From Allopontixanthobacter sediminis (lineage in GTDB: Bacteria; Pseudomonadota; Alphaproteobacteria; Sphingomonadales; Sphingomonadaceae): a DNA stretch of 64,000 nucleotides. The stretch lies in NCBI RefSeq assembly GCF_009828115.1, contig NZ_WTYL01000002.1, positions 248,001-312,000 of the forward strand, given 5' to 3'. Position 1 is the stretch's first letter, and each line of letters begins with the position of its first letter. A program made the position numbers and the translations under genes. Of this stretch, positions 1 to 8,835 are shown in pieces. A model generated the notes under the pieces. That model worked only from the letters and a program-made list of their open reading frames with translations. It searched no databases and was not told the origin of the DNA.

Positions 1-75
1 CTGGCCGACCGGATCCTCGTACTCGAGGACGGACGGATAACCCATGACGGCACCGAAATGCCGCAAGAAGGATAG
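1..75 (+). CDS. ABC transporter ATP-binding protein, C-terminal end only
   Basis: The frame open from base 1 reads LADRILVLEDGRI followed by a short tail and TAG at 73-75. The ADRI-(L/V)-x-(L/M)-x-DG-x-I string is the usual end of an ABC ATPase, just after the H-loop. Only 24 codons lie in the window, so Walker motifs are not seen. The next gene starts within 10 bases and is an HlyD-type adaptor, so this is most likely the ATPase of a MacB- or DevA-type exporter whose permease lies upstream. The family call is good for such a short piece; the substrate is unknown. Confidence 0.75.
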   Translation: MADRILVLEDGRITHDGTEMPQEG

Positions 76-83
76 GATTGACC

Positions 84-1088
84 ATGGCGCTATTGCCAGA
101 AGGCGGGTTCCGGAGCCTCAGCGTATCACGGCAGGTGCTGCCGGTGGTGGCCGCGATCGGTGTGCTGGTCGCGGCCTATCTGATCCTCACCAACCAGCCT
201 GACCGGACGATCAGCGACCCTGCGGAAATGCCCGCCCATGCGGACGGCGCGCTGGCCGATGGGCCGCGCGTGGCCGGTGCCGGCGTGGTCGAACCTTCGA
301 GCGAACTGGTCAGTATCGGCACGTCGCTGGGCGGGCTGGTGGCCGACGTCCGGGTGAGACCGGGAGATTATGTCACCAAGGGCCAGCCGCTGTTCACCGT
401 CGACGACCGGGCGTTGCGCGCGCGGCTGGAGGAAACCGGCGCGGCTATCGCGCAGGCCCGGGCTGCAATTGCCGAGGCCGCCAGCGCCGCCGAGACCGCA
501 GGCCGCCAACTGGAACTTTACCGCCAGGTCGAAGACGCGGCAGCCGTGTCGCGCGCGGAAGTCATCCGGGCGGAGGGCGAAGCGCAGGCCGCCCGCAGCC
601 GGCTGAACTCCGCCCGCGCCCAATTGCAGGCAGCGCAGGCGGCGGCAGGGTCGGCGCGCACCGATCTTGAACGGCTGACCGTCCGCGCGCCGATCGCGGG
701 TGAAATCCTGGCGGTGCACGTGCGCCCGGGGGAATTCGTCCAGGCAGGCGCGCAGCAAGGCGGAAACTCCGCGCCCTACATCGAAATGGGGCAGACCCGG
801 CCGCTCCATGTCCGCGTGGATATCGACGAGAACGAAGCCGTCCGGCTGGACCTCGGCAAGCCGGCGATTGTCAGCCCGCGCGGTGCCGCCGACCAGAAAG
901 TGACCGCCAGCTTCGTCCGCGCGGAGCCACTGGTGGTGCCCAAACGCTCGCTGACCAACAGCGCGAGCGAACGGGTCGATGTCCGGGTGCTGCAGGTGAT
1001 TTATGAATTGCCGCCCGCCGATGGCCGGTTCCGGGTAGGCCAGCAGGTCGACGCGTTCATGCCGGCGCGTGCAAAGGCCGCGAAGTGA
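84..1088 (+). CDS. HlyD-family periplasmic adaptor (membrane fusion protein) of an ABC exporter
   Basis: A protein of about 334 residues with one N-terminal transmembrane helix (residues about 17-37, VLPVVAAIGVLVAAYLIL), a first lipoyl-like half (GLVADVRVRPGDYVTKGQPL), an alanine- and glutamine-rich coiled-coil hairpin (about residues 115-200) and a second lipoyl half (RAPIAGEILAVHVRPGEFV). This order is that of HlyD/DevB adaptors, which bridge an inner-membrane pump and an outer-membrane channel. ATG 84 is chosen because GATAGGA ends 6 bases upstream; TTG 78 is possible. The gene sits between an ABC ATPase end and an outer-membrane efflux lipoprotein, so the three form one export operon. The substrate cannot be told. 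Confidence 0.88.
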   Translation: MALLPEGGFRSLSVSRQVLPVVAAIGVLVAAYLILTNQPDRTISDPAEMPAHADGALADGPRVAGAGVVEPSSELVSIGTSLGGLVADVRVRPGDYVTKGQPLFTVDDRALRARLEETGAAIAQARAAIAEAASAAETAGRQLELYRQVEDAAAVSRAEVIRAEGEAQAARSRLNSARAQLQAAQAAAGSARTDLERLTVRAPIAGEILAVHVRPGEFVQAGAQQGGNSAPYIEMGQTRPLHVRVDIDENEAVRLDLGKPAIVSPRGAADQKVTASFVRAEPLVVPKRSLTNSASERVDVRVLQVIYELPPADGRFRVGQQVDAFMPARAKAAK

Positions 1089-2527
1089 TGCGCGGCCTTC
1101 GCTTTGCAAGTGCCAGCGCCGGGGTGACCGCGGTCCTGCTGCTCGGCGGCTGCGTCGCGGGGCCACCGGCGAACATCGACACTCCGCCGCCCGCGCTGCC
1201 CGGCAGCTTCTACAACGCTCCCTCGGCAGACGTTTCAGCGAATGTCGCCGCGTTGCTGCCGCAGGACGATCCGGCATTTGCCAGCCTTGCGGCGGTGATG
1301 CTCGACAATTCGCCAACGCTGGCCGAAGCGATTGCCCGGATCGAACGGGCCCGCGCCGCATCCGACCGGGCCGGCGCGAACCGGCTGCCGCTGGTCGGCG
1401 GGTCCGCCTCGGTAGAGGCAACCCGCACCAACCCGGCGCAATTCGGGACGAACTTCCCCTCCACCGTCTCGATCGATACCGAGCGCGTCAGCTACGGCGC
1501 GTCGCTGACCGCGTCCTGGGACCCGGACCTGTTTGGCCGTTTGCGCGCGCAGGAACGCGCCGCCATCGCCCGGATTGACGCCGCCGGTGCCGACGCTGCC
1601 GGGGTACGGCTCGCGTTGCTGGCCGAGGTAGCTGGCGCGGTGGTCGACTGGCGCACGCTGGCGGCGCGTGAGGCGGCGTTGGAGCAGGACCTGGTTGCGG
1701 CGGAAACGCTGGTGACTCTCGCCGATATTCGCGAGCGATCGGGTATCGCGCCCGGTTTCGACCGGGTCCGGGCGGAGGCCGCTGCCGAAGCCAGTCGCAG
1801 CCGGATCGCCGCCCTCCCCGCCGAACGGGCGCGCCTGCTCGGGCAGTTGGTAACCCTGACCGCGCAGCCCGCCGCAATCGTTCGCAGCGCGCTGGACCAG
1901 CCCGCGCCGGACGTCGCTGCACCCGCACCCCCGGCCGCCGTGCCGTCGGACCTCCTCACCGGCCGCCCCGATGTGCTCGCCGCCGCCGCGCGGCTGGCTG
2001 CGAGCGATGCCGACCTTTATGCGGTTGCGGCGCAGCGGTTCCCCCGCCTCGACTTGTCCGCGGCGCTGGGCCTCCTCGCGTTCGATATCGGCGGACTGTT
2101 CGCTTCCGACGCTATCACCGGTTCAGTCGGCGGATCGCTGCTTGCCCCGCTGCTCGATTTTGGCCGGATCGAAGCGGAGATTGACGGTGCGGAAGCGGAC
2201 AAGCGGATCGCGTTCCAGGCCTACCGGGGGGCGGTATTCACTGCGCTGGGGGATGCGGAGGCCGGGTATGGGCTGGTCGATGCCGCTGACCGCGCCCTCG
2301 CCATCGCAGAACGCGAACGGGCCAGCAACGAGCGTTCCGCCCGGCTAGCCGAAGTTCGTTACCGCGCCGGATTGTCCGATTTCCTCACTGTGCTCGATGC
2401 GCGCCGGAATGCGGATACCTCGGGGGAGCGCGCGGCCACCGCCCGCGGCCAGGCCCGCCGCGCGCGGGTCATCCTGTGGCAAGCGCTGGGGGGCGATCAG
2501 GCGAGTGCGGCAGCCGCTACGCCGTAG
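1088..2527 (+). CDS. NodT-type outer membrane efflux lipoprotein (TolC-like)
   Basis: About 479 residues. A lipoprotein signal with lipobox LLGGC is followed by PPANIDTPPPALPGSF and two long helical repeats rich in Ala, Glu and Arg, as in the OEP/TolC family. Typical pieces include TASWDPDLFGR in the first repeat, LLTGRPDVLAAAARLAASDADLYAVAAQRFPRLDLSAALG leading into the second, and a late segment with RYRAGLSDFLTVLDARR. The ATG at 1088 overlaps the TGA of the adaptor gene (TGATG), so translation is coupled. It would form the outer-membrane channel of the export system encoded upstream. Its 3' end overlaps the convergent MaoC gene by 11 bases. Length is normal for NodT proteins. Confidence 0.9.
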   Translation: MRGLRFASASAGVTAVLLLGGCVAGPPANIDTPPPALPGSFYNAPSADVSANVAALLPQDDPAFASLAAVMLDNSPTLAEAIARIERARAASDRAGANRLPLVGGSASVEATRTNPAQFGTNFPSTVSIDTERVSYGASLTASWDPDLFGRLRAQERAAIARIDAAGADAAGVRLALLAEVAGAVVDWRTLAAREAALEQDLVAAETLVTLADIRERSGIAPGFDRVRAEAAAEASRSRIAALPAERARLLGQLVTLTAQPAAIVRSALDQPAPDVAAPAPPAAVPSDLLTGRPDVLAAAARLAASDADLYAVAAQRFPRLDLSAALGLLAFDIGGLFASDAITGSVGGSLLAPLLDFGRIEAEIDGAEADKRIAFQAYRGAVFTALGDAEAGYGLVDAADRALAIAERERASNERSARLAEVRYRAGLSDFLTVLDARRNADTSGERAATARGQARRARVILWQALGGDQASAAAATP

Positions 2528-2969
2528 ATTTCTTCAGCAACGCCGAACGCAGGCACTGGCAGACAATTTCGTCCCGCTGGTTGGTCAGCTGGTGGCTGAA
2601 GGTGACGATTCCGGCGTTGGGACGCGATTTCGACTGGCGCAGCTCGGTGACTTCGCTGCTGGCACGCATCGTATCGCCGATGAACACGGGATGCGGCATG
2701 ACCAACTTGTCGTAGCCGAGATTGGCGACCAGCGTCCCCAGCGTGGTGTCGCCGACGGACAGGCCGACCATCAGCGAAAAGGTGAAGGTCCCGTTGACCA
2801 GGATCTGGCCGAATTCCGAGGCTTTGGCGGCTTCCGCATCAAGGTGCAGCGGCTGCGGATTGTGCGTCATGACCGAGAACATCAGATTGTCCGTCTCCGT
2901 CACCGTACGGCGGATCTCGTGTTCGATCCGGTCGCCGACTTGCCATTGATCGAAGAAACGCCCTGCCAT
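2517..2969 (-). CDS. MaoC-family dehydratase / hydratase
   Basis: A 150-residue hot-dog-fold protein. It starts MAGRFFDQWQVGDRIEHEI and carries the MaoC-type block HNPQPLHLD followed by FGQILVNGTFTFSLMVGLSV and PHPVFIGDTMRASSEVTE. The family hydrates enoyl-CoA or mesaconyl-CoA-like thioesters. In classic R-specific hydratases the motif reads GDxNPxH; here GD is replaced by TH, as is common in the mesaconyl-CoA-hydratase-like branch, so the substrate is uncertain. It is divergent from putA (174 bases apart) and convergent with the efflux lipoprotein. I see no operon partner. Confidence 0.85.
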   Translation of the reverse strand: MAGRFFDQWQVGDRIEHEIRRTVTETDNLMFSVMTHNPQPLHLDAEAAKASEFGQILVNGTFTFSLMVGLSVGDTTLGTLVANLGYDKLVMPHPVFIGDTMRASSEVTELRQSKSRPNAGIVTFSHQLTNQRDEIVCQCLRSALLKKSTA

Positions 2970-3143
2970 TGATCCTGTCCCGATGATTTCGTGCGCGGCT
3001 GCTGTTGCGCGGCGGAGGCAAAATGTCGAGGCGGTTCTTCAGCTTATCGCCGCCCGTTACACTACGCTTGATCTGCTCTCCATCGGGGTCCAGAGGGCGA
3101 AATACCCCCCGAATCCACCCCGAACTGTAAAGCCAGGCCCTCG

Positions 3144-6100
3144 ATGAACTATCACTCGCCGACCCGCAACGCGATCAGCCGGGACGCGCTGCGCAGCGCC
3201 TACCGCCAGGACGAACAGGCCTGCGTCCAGCAGCGCCTGCGCGAGGCCGCACCCGCGTCCGCCGTGCATGGCGAGGCGGCAAAACTGGCCGGACAACTGA
3301 TCCAGGGCGCCCGGGCGCGCAAGGCCAGCGGACTCGACGCGTTCCTCCAGACCTACGGCCTCGCGACCGAAGAGGGCGTGGCGCTGATGTGCCTTGCCGA
3401 AGCGTTGCTGCGCGTACCCGACAGCGCCACCGCGGACGCGCTGATCCGCGACAAGCTGGGCGGCGTCGAATGGTCCGACCACATGGGCGACAGCCCCTCC
3501 ACCTTCGTCAACGCCGCCACATTCTCGCTGATGCTGACGGGTGAAGTTCTCGAGCGGCCCGAACTGCAGCAACGCGGGATGGGCGCGACCCTAAAGCGTG
3601 CTGTCGGACGGCTGGGCGAGCCCGTGATCCGCGCGGCGACCCTGCAGGCGATGCGCATTCTCGGCGGCCAATTCGTGTTCGGCCGCACCATCGAGGAAGC
3701 GCTCAAGCGGGCCAAGCCGGAACGGGCGCGCGGGCTGACCCACAGTTTCGACATGCTCGGCGAAGCGGCGATGACGTTCGACGATGCCGAGCGCTACCGG
3801 CTGGCCTATGCCGGTGCGATCACGCGGCTTGCCCGCGAAGCGGAACGCGGCATGGTCCATTCGCCGGGCATTTCGGTCAAGCTGTCGGCGCTCTATCCGA
3901 AGTACGACTTCCTCCATGCGGAGCAGGCCGCGGCGGCGCTGGTGCCGATCCTCAAGGGCCTGGCGATGCAGGCGCGCGACGCGGATATCCATTTCACCAT
4001 CGACGCCGAAGAAGCGGAGCGGCTCGAACTGTCGATGGACATCATCGAAGCGCTGGTCGGTGACGAGGACCTGTTCGCTACCGGCTGGGAAGGCTTCGGC
4101 ATGGCGGTCCAGGCGTATCAGAAGCGCTCGCTGCCGCTGTGCGACTGGGCGATCCGGCTGGCACGGCATCATGGCCGGAGGCTTATGGTCCGGCTGGTCA
4201 AAGGCGCCTATTGGGACACTGAAATCAAGGTCACCCATGTTGGCGGCTACACCGATTTCCCGGTCTTCACCCGCAAGCTGTCGACCGATGTGTCCTATCT
4301 CGCTTGCGCCGCCAAATTGCTGGCGGCGGGCGACGCTGTCTATTCGGCCTTCGCCACTCACAACGCTTATACCGTCGGGGCCATCAAGGCGCTCGCGCAG
4401 GAAACAGGTGGCAGCAACCAGTTCGAATTCCAGCGGCTCCACGGAATGGGCGAGGATGTCTACGAGGAACTCGCCAAGCTTGAAGGCAACACCCGCACCC
4501 CGGTGCGCATTTACGCCCCGGTCGGCGGGCACAAGGAACTGCTGGCCTATTTGGTCCGGCGGCTGCTTGAAAACGGGGCCAATTCGTCCTTCGTGAACCG
4601 AATGGCGGACGCCGATGTGCCGGTGACCGATCTCACCACCGATCCGGTGGCGGACCTTGCCGCCATCGAACCCAAGCGCAACCCGGCGATTCCCCTGCCG
4701 GGCGAACTGTTCCCGCGGCGCGCCAACAGCGCGGGCATCGATCTCAGCGATCCGTTGGTCCGCGGACCGCTGATGGAGCGCGTGGCAGCACTGGAATCGC
4801 GCCAGTGGCATGCGGAACCGACCTTCGTATCGGACGCAGCCGGCGAAGTTGCACCGATCACCATGCCGCACGACCTGTCCGTGGAAATCGGCACCCGCCG
4901 CGATGCTCTGGCGGACGAAGTAACTGACGCGATCAGTCGCGCTGCGGCGATCCAGCCCGGCTGGAACGCACTGGGCGGCGAGAAACGCGCGCTGCTGCTT
5001 GAAGCGGCCGCCGACCTGTTCGAGGAACACACCGACGAATTCCTTTCCCTGTGCCAGCGCGAGGCGGGCAAGACCCTGCCGGACGGGGTACTGGAACTGC
5101 GCGAGGCGGTCGATTTCCTGCGCTATTACGCGGTCGAAGCGCGCCGGTTGTTCGGCGCACCGACCATCCTGCCCGGACCCACGGGCGAGGAAAACCGCTT
5201 GTCCTTGGCCGGACGCGGCGTGTTCGCGACCATCAGTCCCTGGAATTTTCCGCTAGCCATCTTCATCGGACCGGCGGCGGCAGCGCTGGCAGCGGGTAAC
5301 ACGGTGATCGCCAAGCCGGCGGAACAGACCCCGCTGATCGCCGCGCTGGCGGTCAGATTGTGTCACGAGGCAGGCATCCCGGACGAAGTATTCCAGCTCG
5401 TCCCCGGCGCAGGCGATGTCGGCGCGATGATCACTTCCGACCCGCGCCTCGCGGGCGTCGCCTTCACCGGATCGACCGACACGGCGCGCGCGATCAACCG
5501 CAGCCTGGCGGCGCGTGACGGGCCGATTGCGACCTTCATCGCGGAAACCGGCGGGCAGAACGCGATGATCGTCGACAGCTCCGCGTTGCCCGAACAGGTC
5601 GCCCGCGACGTGGTGGGCAGTGCGTTCCAGAGCGCGGGCCAGCGCTGTTCCGCGCTGCGCATGCTGTATCTGCAGGACGATGTTGCCGACCATATGCTGG
5701 CGATGATCATCGGCGCGTTCGAAGCGCTGGAGATCGGCGACCCCGCCGCCCTTGCCACCGATGTCGGCCCGGTGATCGATCCCGACGCGAAGGCCGCGCT
5801 GGACCGGCACGTCGCCCGGCGGCGCAAGGCGGGGCACCCGGTGTGGCAGCGCGACCTGCCAGCCGGGCCCGGCACACTGACCGGGCGCGGCTGTTTCGTC
5901 GCGCCGACGATCATCGAGCTCGGTTCGATCCTCGATTTGAAGCGTGAGAACTTCGGCCCGGTGCTGCATGTCGTGCGGTACCGCGCGGACCAGCTCGGCC
6001 AGGTGATCGACGATATTAACGCCACCGGATACGGCCTGACGTTGGGGCTGCACAGCCGCATCGATGCCGTCCGCCGGTTCGTCGAATCCCGTGCGAAAGT

Positions 6101-6290
6101 CGGTAATTTCTACGTCAACCGGAACCAGATCGGGGCGGTGGTGGAGAGCCAGCCGTTCGGCGGGGAGGGATTATCCGGCACCGGGCCCAAGGCGGGCGGA
6201 CCGCATTACGTGGCCCGGTTCGCTACCGAACGGGTTGTCTGCATCGACACGACTGCGGCAGGCGGAAACGCAAGTCTGCTGGCTGGATGA
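3144..6290 (+). CDS. putA: Bifunctional proline dehydrogenase / L-glutamate gamma-semialdehyde dehydrogenase PutA
   Basis: A 1048-residue protein that oxidises proline to glutamate in two steps using FAD and NAD+. The N-terminal half is a proline dehydrogenase barrel (motifs VRLVKGAYWDTEIK, FATHNAYTVGAI, FQRLHGMGEDVYE, ENGANSSFVNR). The C-terminal half is an aldehyde dehydrogenase with the general-base glutamate in IAETGGQNAMIV (about residue 801) and the catalytic cysteine in SAGQRCSALR (Cys835). There is no ribbon-helix-helix DNA-binding region at the N terminus, so unlike the E. coli protein it should not repress its own gene. Length fits the shorter PutA type. The gene is divergent from the MaoC gene; no AsnC/Lrp-type putR neighbour is present. 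Confidence 0.97.
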   Translation: MNYHSPTRNAISRDALRSAYRQDEQACVQQRLREAAPASAVHGEAAKLAGQLIQGARARKASGLDAFLQTYGLATEEGVALMCLAEALLRVPDSATADALIRDKLGGVEWSDHMGDSPSTFVNAATFSLMLTGEVLERPELQQRGMGATLKRAVGRLGEPVIRAATLQAMRILGGQFVFGRTIEEALKRAKPERARGLTHSFDMLGEAAMTFDDAERYRLAYAGAITRLAREAERGMVHSPGISVKLSALYPKYDFLHAEQAAAALVPILKGLAMQARDADIHFTIDAEEAERLELSMDIIEALVGDEDLFATGWEGFGMAVQAYQKRSLPLCDWAIRLARHHGRRLMVRLVKGAYWDTEIKVTHVGGYTDFPVFTRKLSTDVSYLACAAKLLAAGDAVYSAFATHNAYTVGAIKALAQETGGSNQFEFQRLHGMGEDVYEELAKLEGNTRTPVRIYAPVGGHKELLAYLVRRLLENGANSSFVNRMADADVPVTDLTTDPVADLAAIEPKRNPAIPLPGELFPRRANSAGIDLSDPLVRGPLMERVAALESRQWHAEPTFVSDAAGEVAPITMPHDLSVEIGTRRDALADEVTDAISRAAAIQPGWNALGGEKRALLLEAAADLFEEHTDEFLSLCQREAGKTLPDGVLELREAVDFLRYYAVEARRLFGAPTILPGPTGEENRLSLAGRGVFATISPWNFPLAIFIGPAAAALAAGNTVIAKPAEQTPLIAALAVRLCHEAGIPDEVFQLVPGAGDVGAMITSDPRLAGVAFTGSTDTARAINRSLAARDGPIATFIAETGGQNAMIVDSSALPEQVARDVVGSAFQSAGQRCSALRMLYLQDDVADHMLAMIIGAFEALEIGDPAALATDVGPVIDPDAKAALDRHVARRRKAGHPVWQRDLPAGPGTLTGRGCFVAPTIIELGSILDLKRENFGPVLHVVRYRADQLGQVIDDINATGYGLTLGLHSRIDAVRRFVESRAKVGNFYVNRNQIGAVVESQPFGGEGLSGTGPKAGGPHYVARFATERVVCIDTTAAGGNASLLAG

Positions 6291-6326
6291 GATTTGCCGG
6301 ATTACCGGTTCACCTGACCGCTAACG

Positions 6327-6339
6327 CTTGTTAAACAAG
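6327..6339 (+). promoter_or_regulatory. Perfect inverted repeat just upstream of a start codon
   Basis: CTTGTTAAACAAG is a 6+6 base perfect inverted repeat with one central base. It lies between the putA stop and ATG 6345 and its right arm runs into the AAGG ribosome binding site. It could be an operator or a small hairpin that hides the ribosome binding site. No known factor is assigned. Confidence 0.4.
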
Positions 6340-6344
6340 GCCGA

Positions 6345-6875
6345 ATGATCCGATTCCTCACCCTGCTGCTGTCATTGGCTTCGCTCGGCTGGTCCCTGCC
6401 CGCCGCCGCCGCCGTGACGATGAGCTTTCACAGCTTCAACGGTTCGGTGCTGCTGGGCCGGTATCCGCACACCTTCGTGGTGCTGCAGGGCACGCTGGAC
6501 AGTACCGGGCAAGCGGTGAACGAGAATTACGGTTTCACCGCGAAATCGGTTTCCACCCGCATCCTGTCCGGGCCGGTGGAACACGACATTTCCATCGAAC
6601 CGCCGAAATACATCACCAGCACCAACCGCCATTTTTCGGTCAAGCTGACCGATGCGCAGTACAACCAGGTCGTTGCGGAAATGAAGGCGTGGCGGGATGC
6701 ACCGGGTAAGTATTACTCGCTCGACAGCCGCAACTGCATCCATTTCGTCGGCCGGATGGCGCAGATTGTCGGGCTGAAAGTGGACTATCCGCAGAACATG
6801 CTGCGCAAGCCGAAGAAGTGGCTCAACCATATTACCGGCCTCAATCCGCAGTTGGGCGCGAAGCCGATCGGCTGA
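6345..6875 (+). CDS. Secreted protein of unknown function, possible permuted papain-like fold
   Basis: 176 residues with a clear signal peptide (MIRFLTLLLSLASLGWSLPAAAA). Two blocks stand out: a histidine in GRYPHTFVVLQG (about residue 47) and a cysteine in SRNCIHFVGRMAQIVG (about residue 128). The order His then Cys, with NC-x-(H/F)-F at the head of a helix, resembles circularly permuted NlpC/P60-type or DUF4105-type peptidases or amidases. That is inference from two short motifs; I do not recognise the family. The ribosome binding site AAGG sits inside a 13-base palindrome. It follows putA by 54 bases on the same strand but has no obvious link with proline use. Confidence 0.7.
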   Translation: MIRFLTLLLSLASLGWSLPAAAAVTMSFHSFNGSVLLGRYPHTFVVLQGTLDSTGQAVNENYGFTAKSVSTRILSGPVEHDISIEPPKYITSTNRHFSVKLTDAQYNQVVAEMKAWRDAPGKYYSLDSRNCIHFVGRMAQIVGLKVDYPQNMLRKPKKWLNHITGLNPQLGAKPIG

Positions 6876-6966
6876 CGGCCCGATTGGCTGACAGGCGGCG
6901 TCAGTTGCGGGGAAAACACAGGACCTGCACTTGCCCCCCGTGCAGGCTTGGTCAATCACTCCGGAC

Positions 6967-7521
6967 ATGGCGATTCTCAGCGACAAATGGATTCGGACGC
7001 AGGCCACGGAAAAGGGCATGATCGAACCGTTCGTGGAAGCGCAGCGGCGTGACGGCTGCATTTCCTACGGCCTCAGCTCCTACGGCTATGACGCCCGGGT
7101 GGCGCCCGAATTCAAGATCTTCACCAATGTTAACAGCAGCATCGTCGATCCCAAGCAGTTCGATCCGAACAGTTTCGTCGACCGCGAGACCGATGTCTGC
7201 ATCATTCCGCCCAACAGTTTCGCGCTCGCGCGGACGGTGGAATATTTCCGCGTACCGGAAGACGTGCTGGTCATCTGCCTCGGCAAATCGACCTATGCGC
7301 GCTGCGGGATCATCGTGAACGTCACCCCGCTGGAGCCGGGCTGGGAAGGCCATGTGACGCTGGAATTTTCCAACACCACCCCGCTGCCCGCGAAAATCTA
7401 CGCTAACGAAGGCGTCTGCCAGTTCCTGTTCCTGCAGGGCAACGAGCGCCCCGAAGTGACCTATGCCGACCGCGCCGGCAAATACATGGGCCAACGCGGC
7501 GTGACGCTTCCGAAGCTTTAG
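6967..7521 (+). CDS. dcd: dCTP deaminase
   Basis: 184 residues that convert dCTP to dUTP for thymidylate synthesis. The N terminus [10 protein letters not shown] and the core block [19 protein letters not shown] followed by [14 protein letters not shown] are diagnostic; the glutamate in LEFSNTT is the catalytic base of the trimeric deaminases. The frame remains open upstream to 6931, but ATG 6967 gives the normal family start and length. It stands alone on the plus strand between the secreted protein and a reductase gene. Confidence 0.97.
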   Translation: MAILSDKWIRTQATEKGMIEPFVEAQRRDGCISYGLSSYGYDARVAPEFKIFTNVNSSIVDPKQFDPNSFVDRETDVCIIPPNSFALARTVEYFRVPEDVLVICLGKSTYARCGIIVNVTPLEPGWEGHVTLEFSNTTPLPAKIYANEGVCQFLFLQGNERPEVTYADRAGKYMGQRGVTLPKL

Positions 7522-7631
7522 GCCCGCACTGCAGGCACTCCATCGTCCCCGCAAATCGGCCATGACCCTACGTCTTTGACTCGGGCGACTTCCGCGCGCA
7601 TTCCTGATCCGGAATTGGAGAGACCTGAGCC

Positions 7632-8813
7632 ATGAGCAAAGCCGACCGCAATTTCGATATCATCGTCTACGGAGCCACCGGATACACCGGCCGGCTGGTC
7701 GCGGAGTACCTGGACCAGCACTATGCGGGCCGGGAAGACCGCCCGAAATGGGCAATGGCCGGACGTAGCCTGACCAAGCTGGAGGAAGTGCGCGGCCTGA
7801 TCGGCGCACCAGCGGATACGCCCCTGGTTGTTGCCGATGCGGACGATCCGGCCAGCCTGAGCGCGATGTGCGAACAGACCCGGGTGGTCCTGACCACGGT
7901 CGGCCCCTACACCCTTTACGGCGAACCGCTGGTCGCCGCATGTGTCGAGACCGGTACCGATTACTGCGACTTGTCGGGCGAACCGACGTGGATGTACGAA
8001 ATGATCGAGAAGTACGGCACCGGAGCGGAAAAAAGCGGCGCACGCATCTGCTTCTCCTCCGGCTTCGATTCGGTGCCCTTCGATCTCGGTGTCTTCATGC
8101 TCCAGAAGGAGGCGATGAAGCGCTTCGGAAAGCCAGCGACACGGGTCAAGGGCCGCGTCCGCGCGATGCAGGGCGGACCGTCCGGCGGCACCGTAGCCAG
8201 CATGAAGGAAACGATGAAGGCAGTGGCGAGGAACCCGCGGCTGATCTCGGTGCTGCAAAGCTCCTTCGGCCTGACGCCGGGCTTCACCGGCCCAAAGCAG
8301 CCATCGGGCATGATCCCCGAATACGATCAGGAACTGGGCAAATGGGCCGCGCCGTTCATCATGGCGACAATCAACACCAAGAACGTCCACCGGACCAATT
8401 TCCTGCTCGGCCACCCCTATGGCGAAGATTTCAAATATGACGAAATGATGCTCACCAGCGCGGGCGAAATGGGCGAGAAGGCAGCCAAGGCCATTGCCGA
8501 CATGCTCAAGAACCCGTTCGGTTCCAAGGCCCCCAAGCCCGGCGAGGGCCCCACCAAGGAGGAGCGCGAGAACGGCTTTTACGATGTCCTGTTCCTGGGC
8601 GAAACGGCGGACGGCGAGAAGATCAACTACGGCGTCAAGGGCCGGTATGACCCGGGATACGGGTCAACCAGCCGGATGATCGCGGAGACGGCGATTGCGC
8701 TCACCGATTGCGAGGCACCTGGCGGCATCGGCACACCGGGCGCGTTCCTGGGCGAAGCCCTGGTAAAGCGGCTGGAAGAGCACGCGGAAATCAGCTTCGC
8801 CGCCGAAAACTGA
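7632..8813 (+). CDS. Saccharopine dehydrogenase-like NAD(P)-binding reductase
   Basis: 393 residues. The N terminus has a Rossmann nucleotide site, IIVYGATGYTGRLVAEYL, followed by WAMAGRSLTKLEEV, and later GTDYCDLSGEPTWM and SSGFDSVPFDLG. This is the saccharopine dehydrogenase-like family that includes mycobacterial trans-acting enoyl reductase; members are membrane-associated reductases of poorly known substrates. A true lysine-pathway role is unlikely because no lysine gene is near. GGAG lies at 7617-7620, with AGAGACC following, upstream of ATG 7632. Confidence 0.88.
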   Translation: MSKADRNFDIIVYGATGYTGRLVAEYLDQHYAGREDRPKWAMAGRSLTKLEEVRGLIGAPADTPLVVADADDPASLSAMCEQTRVVLTTVGPYTLYGEPLVAACVETGTDYCDLSGEPTWMYEMIEKYGTGAEKSGARICFSSGFDSVPFDLGVFMLQKEAMKRFGKPATRVKGRVRAMQGGPSGGTVASMKETMKAVARNPRLISVLQSSFGLTPGFTGPKQPSGMIPEYDQELGKWAAPFIMATINTKNVHRTNFLLGHPYGEDFKYDEMMLTSAGEMGEKAAKAIADMLKNPFGSKAPKPGEGPTKEERENGFYDVLFLGETADGEKINYGVKGRYDPGYGSTSRMIAETAIALTDCEAPGGIGTPGAFLGEALVKRLEEHAEISFAAEN

Positions 8814-8835
8814 CTCCGCGGCGCGAAAGCGTGCC

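Noticed and set aside
3591-5030. 479-codon open frame antisense to putA
   Set aside because: Shadow frame of a recognised gene in GC-rich DNA.
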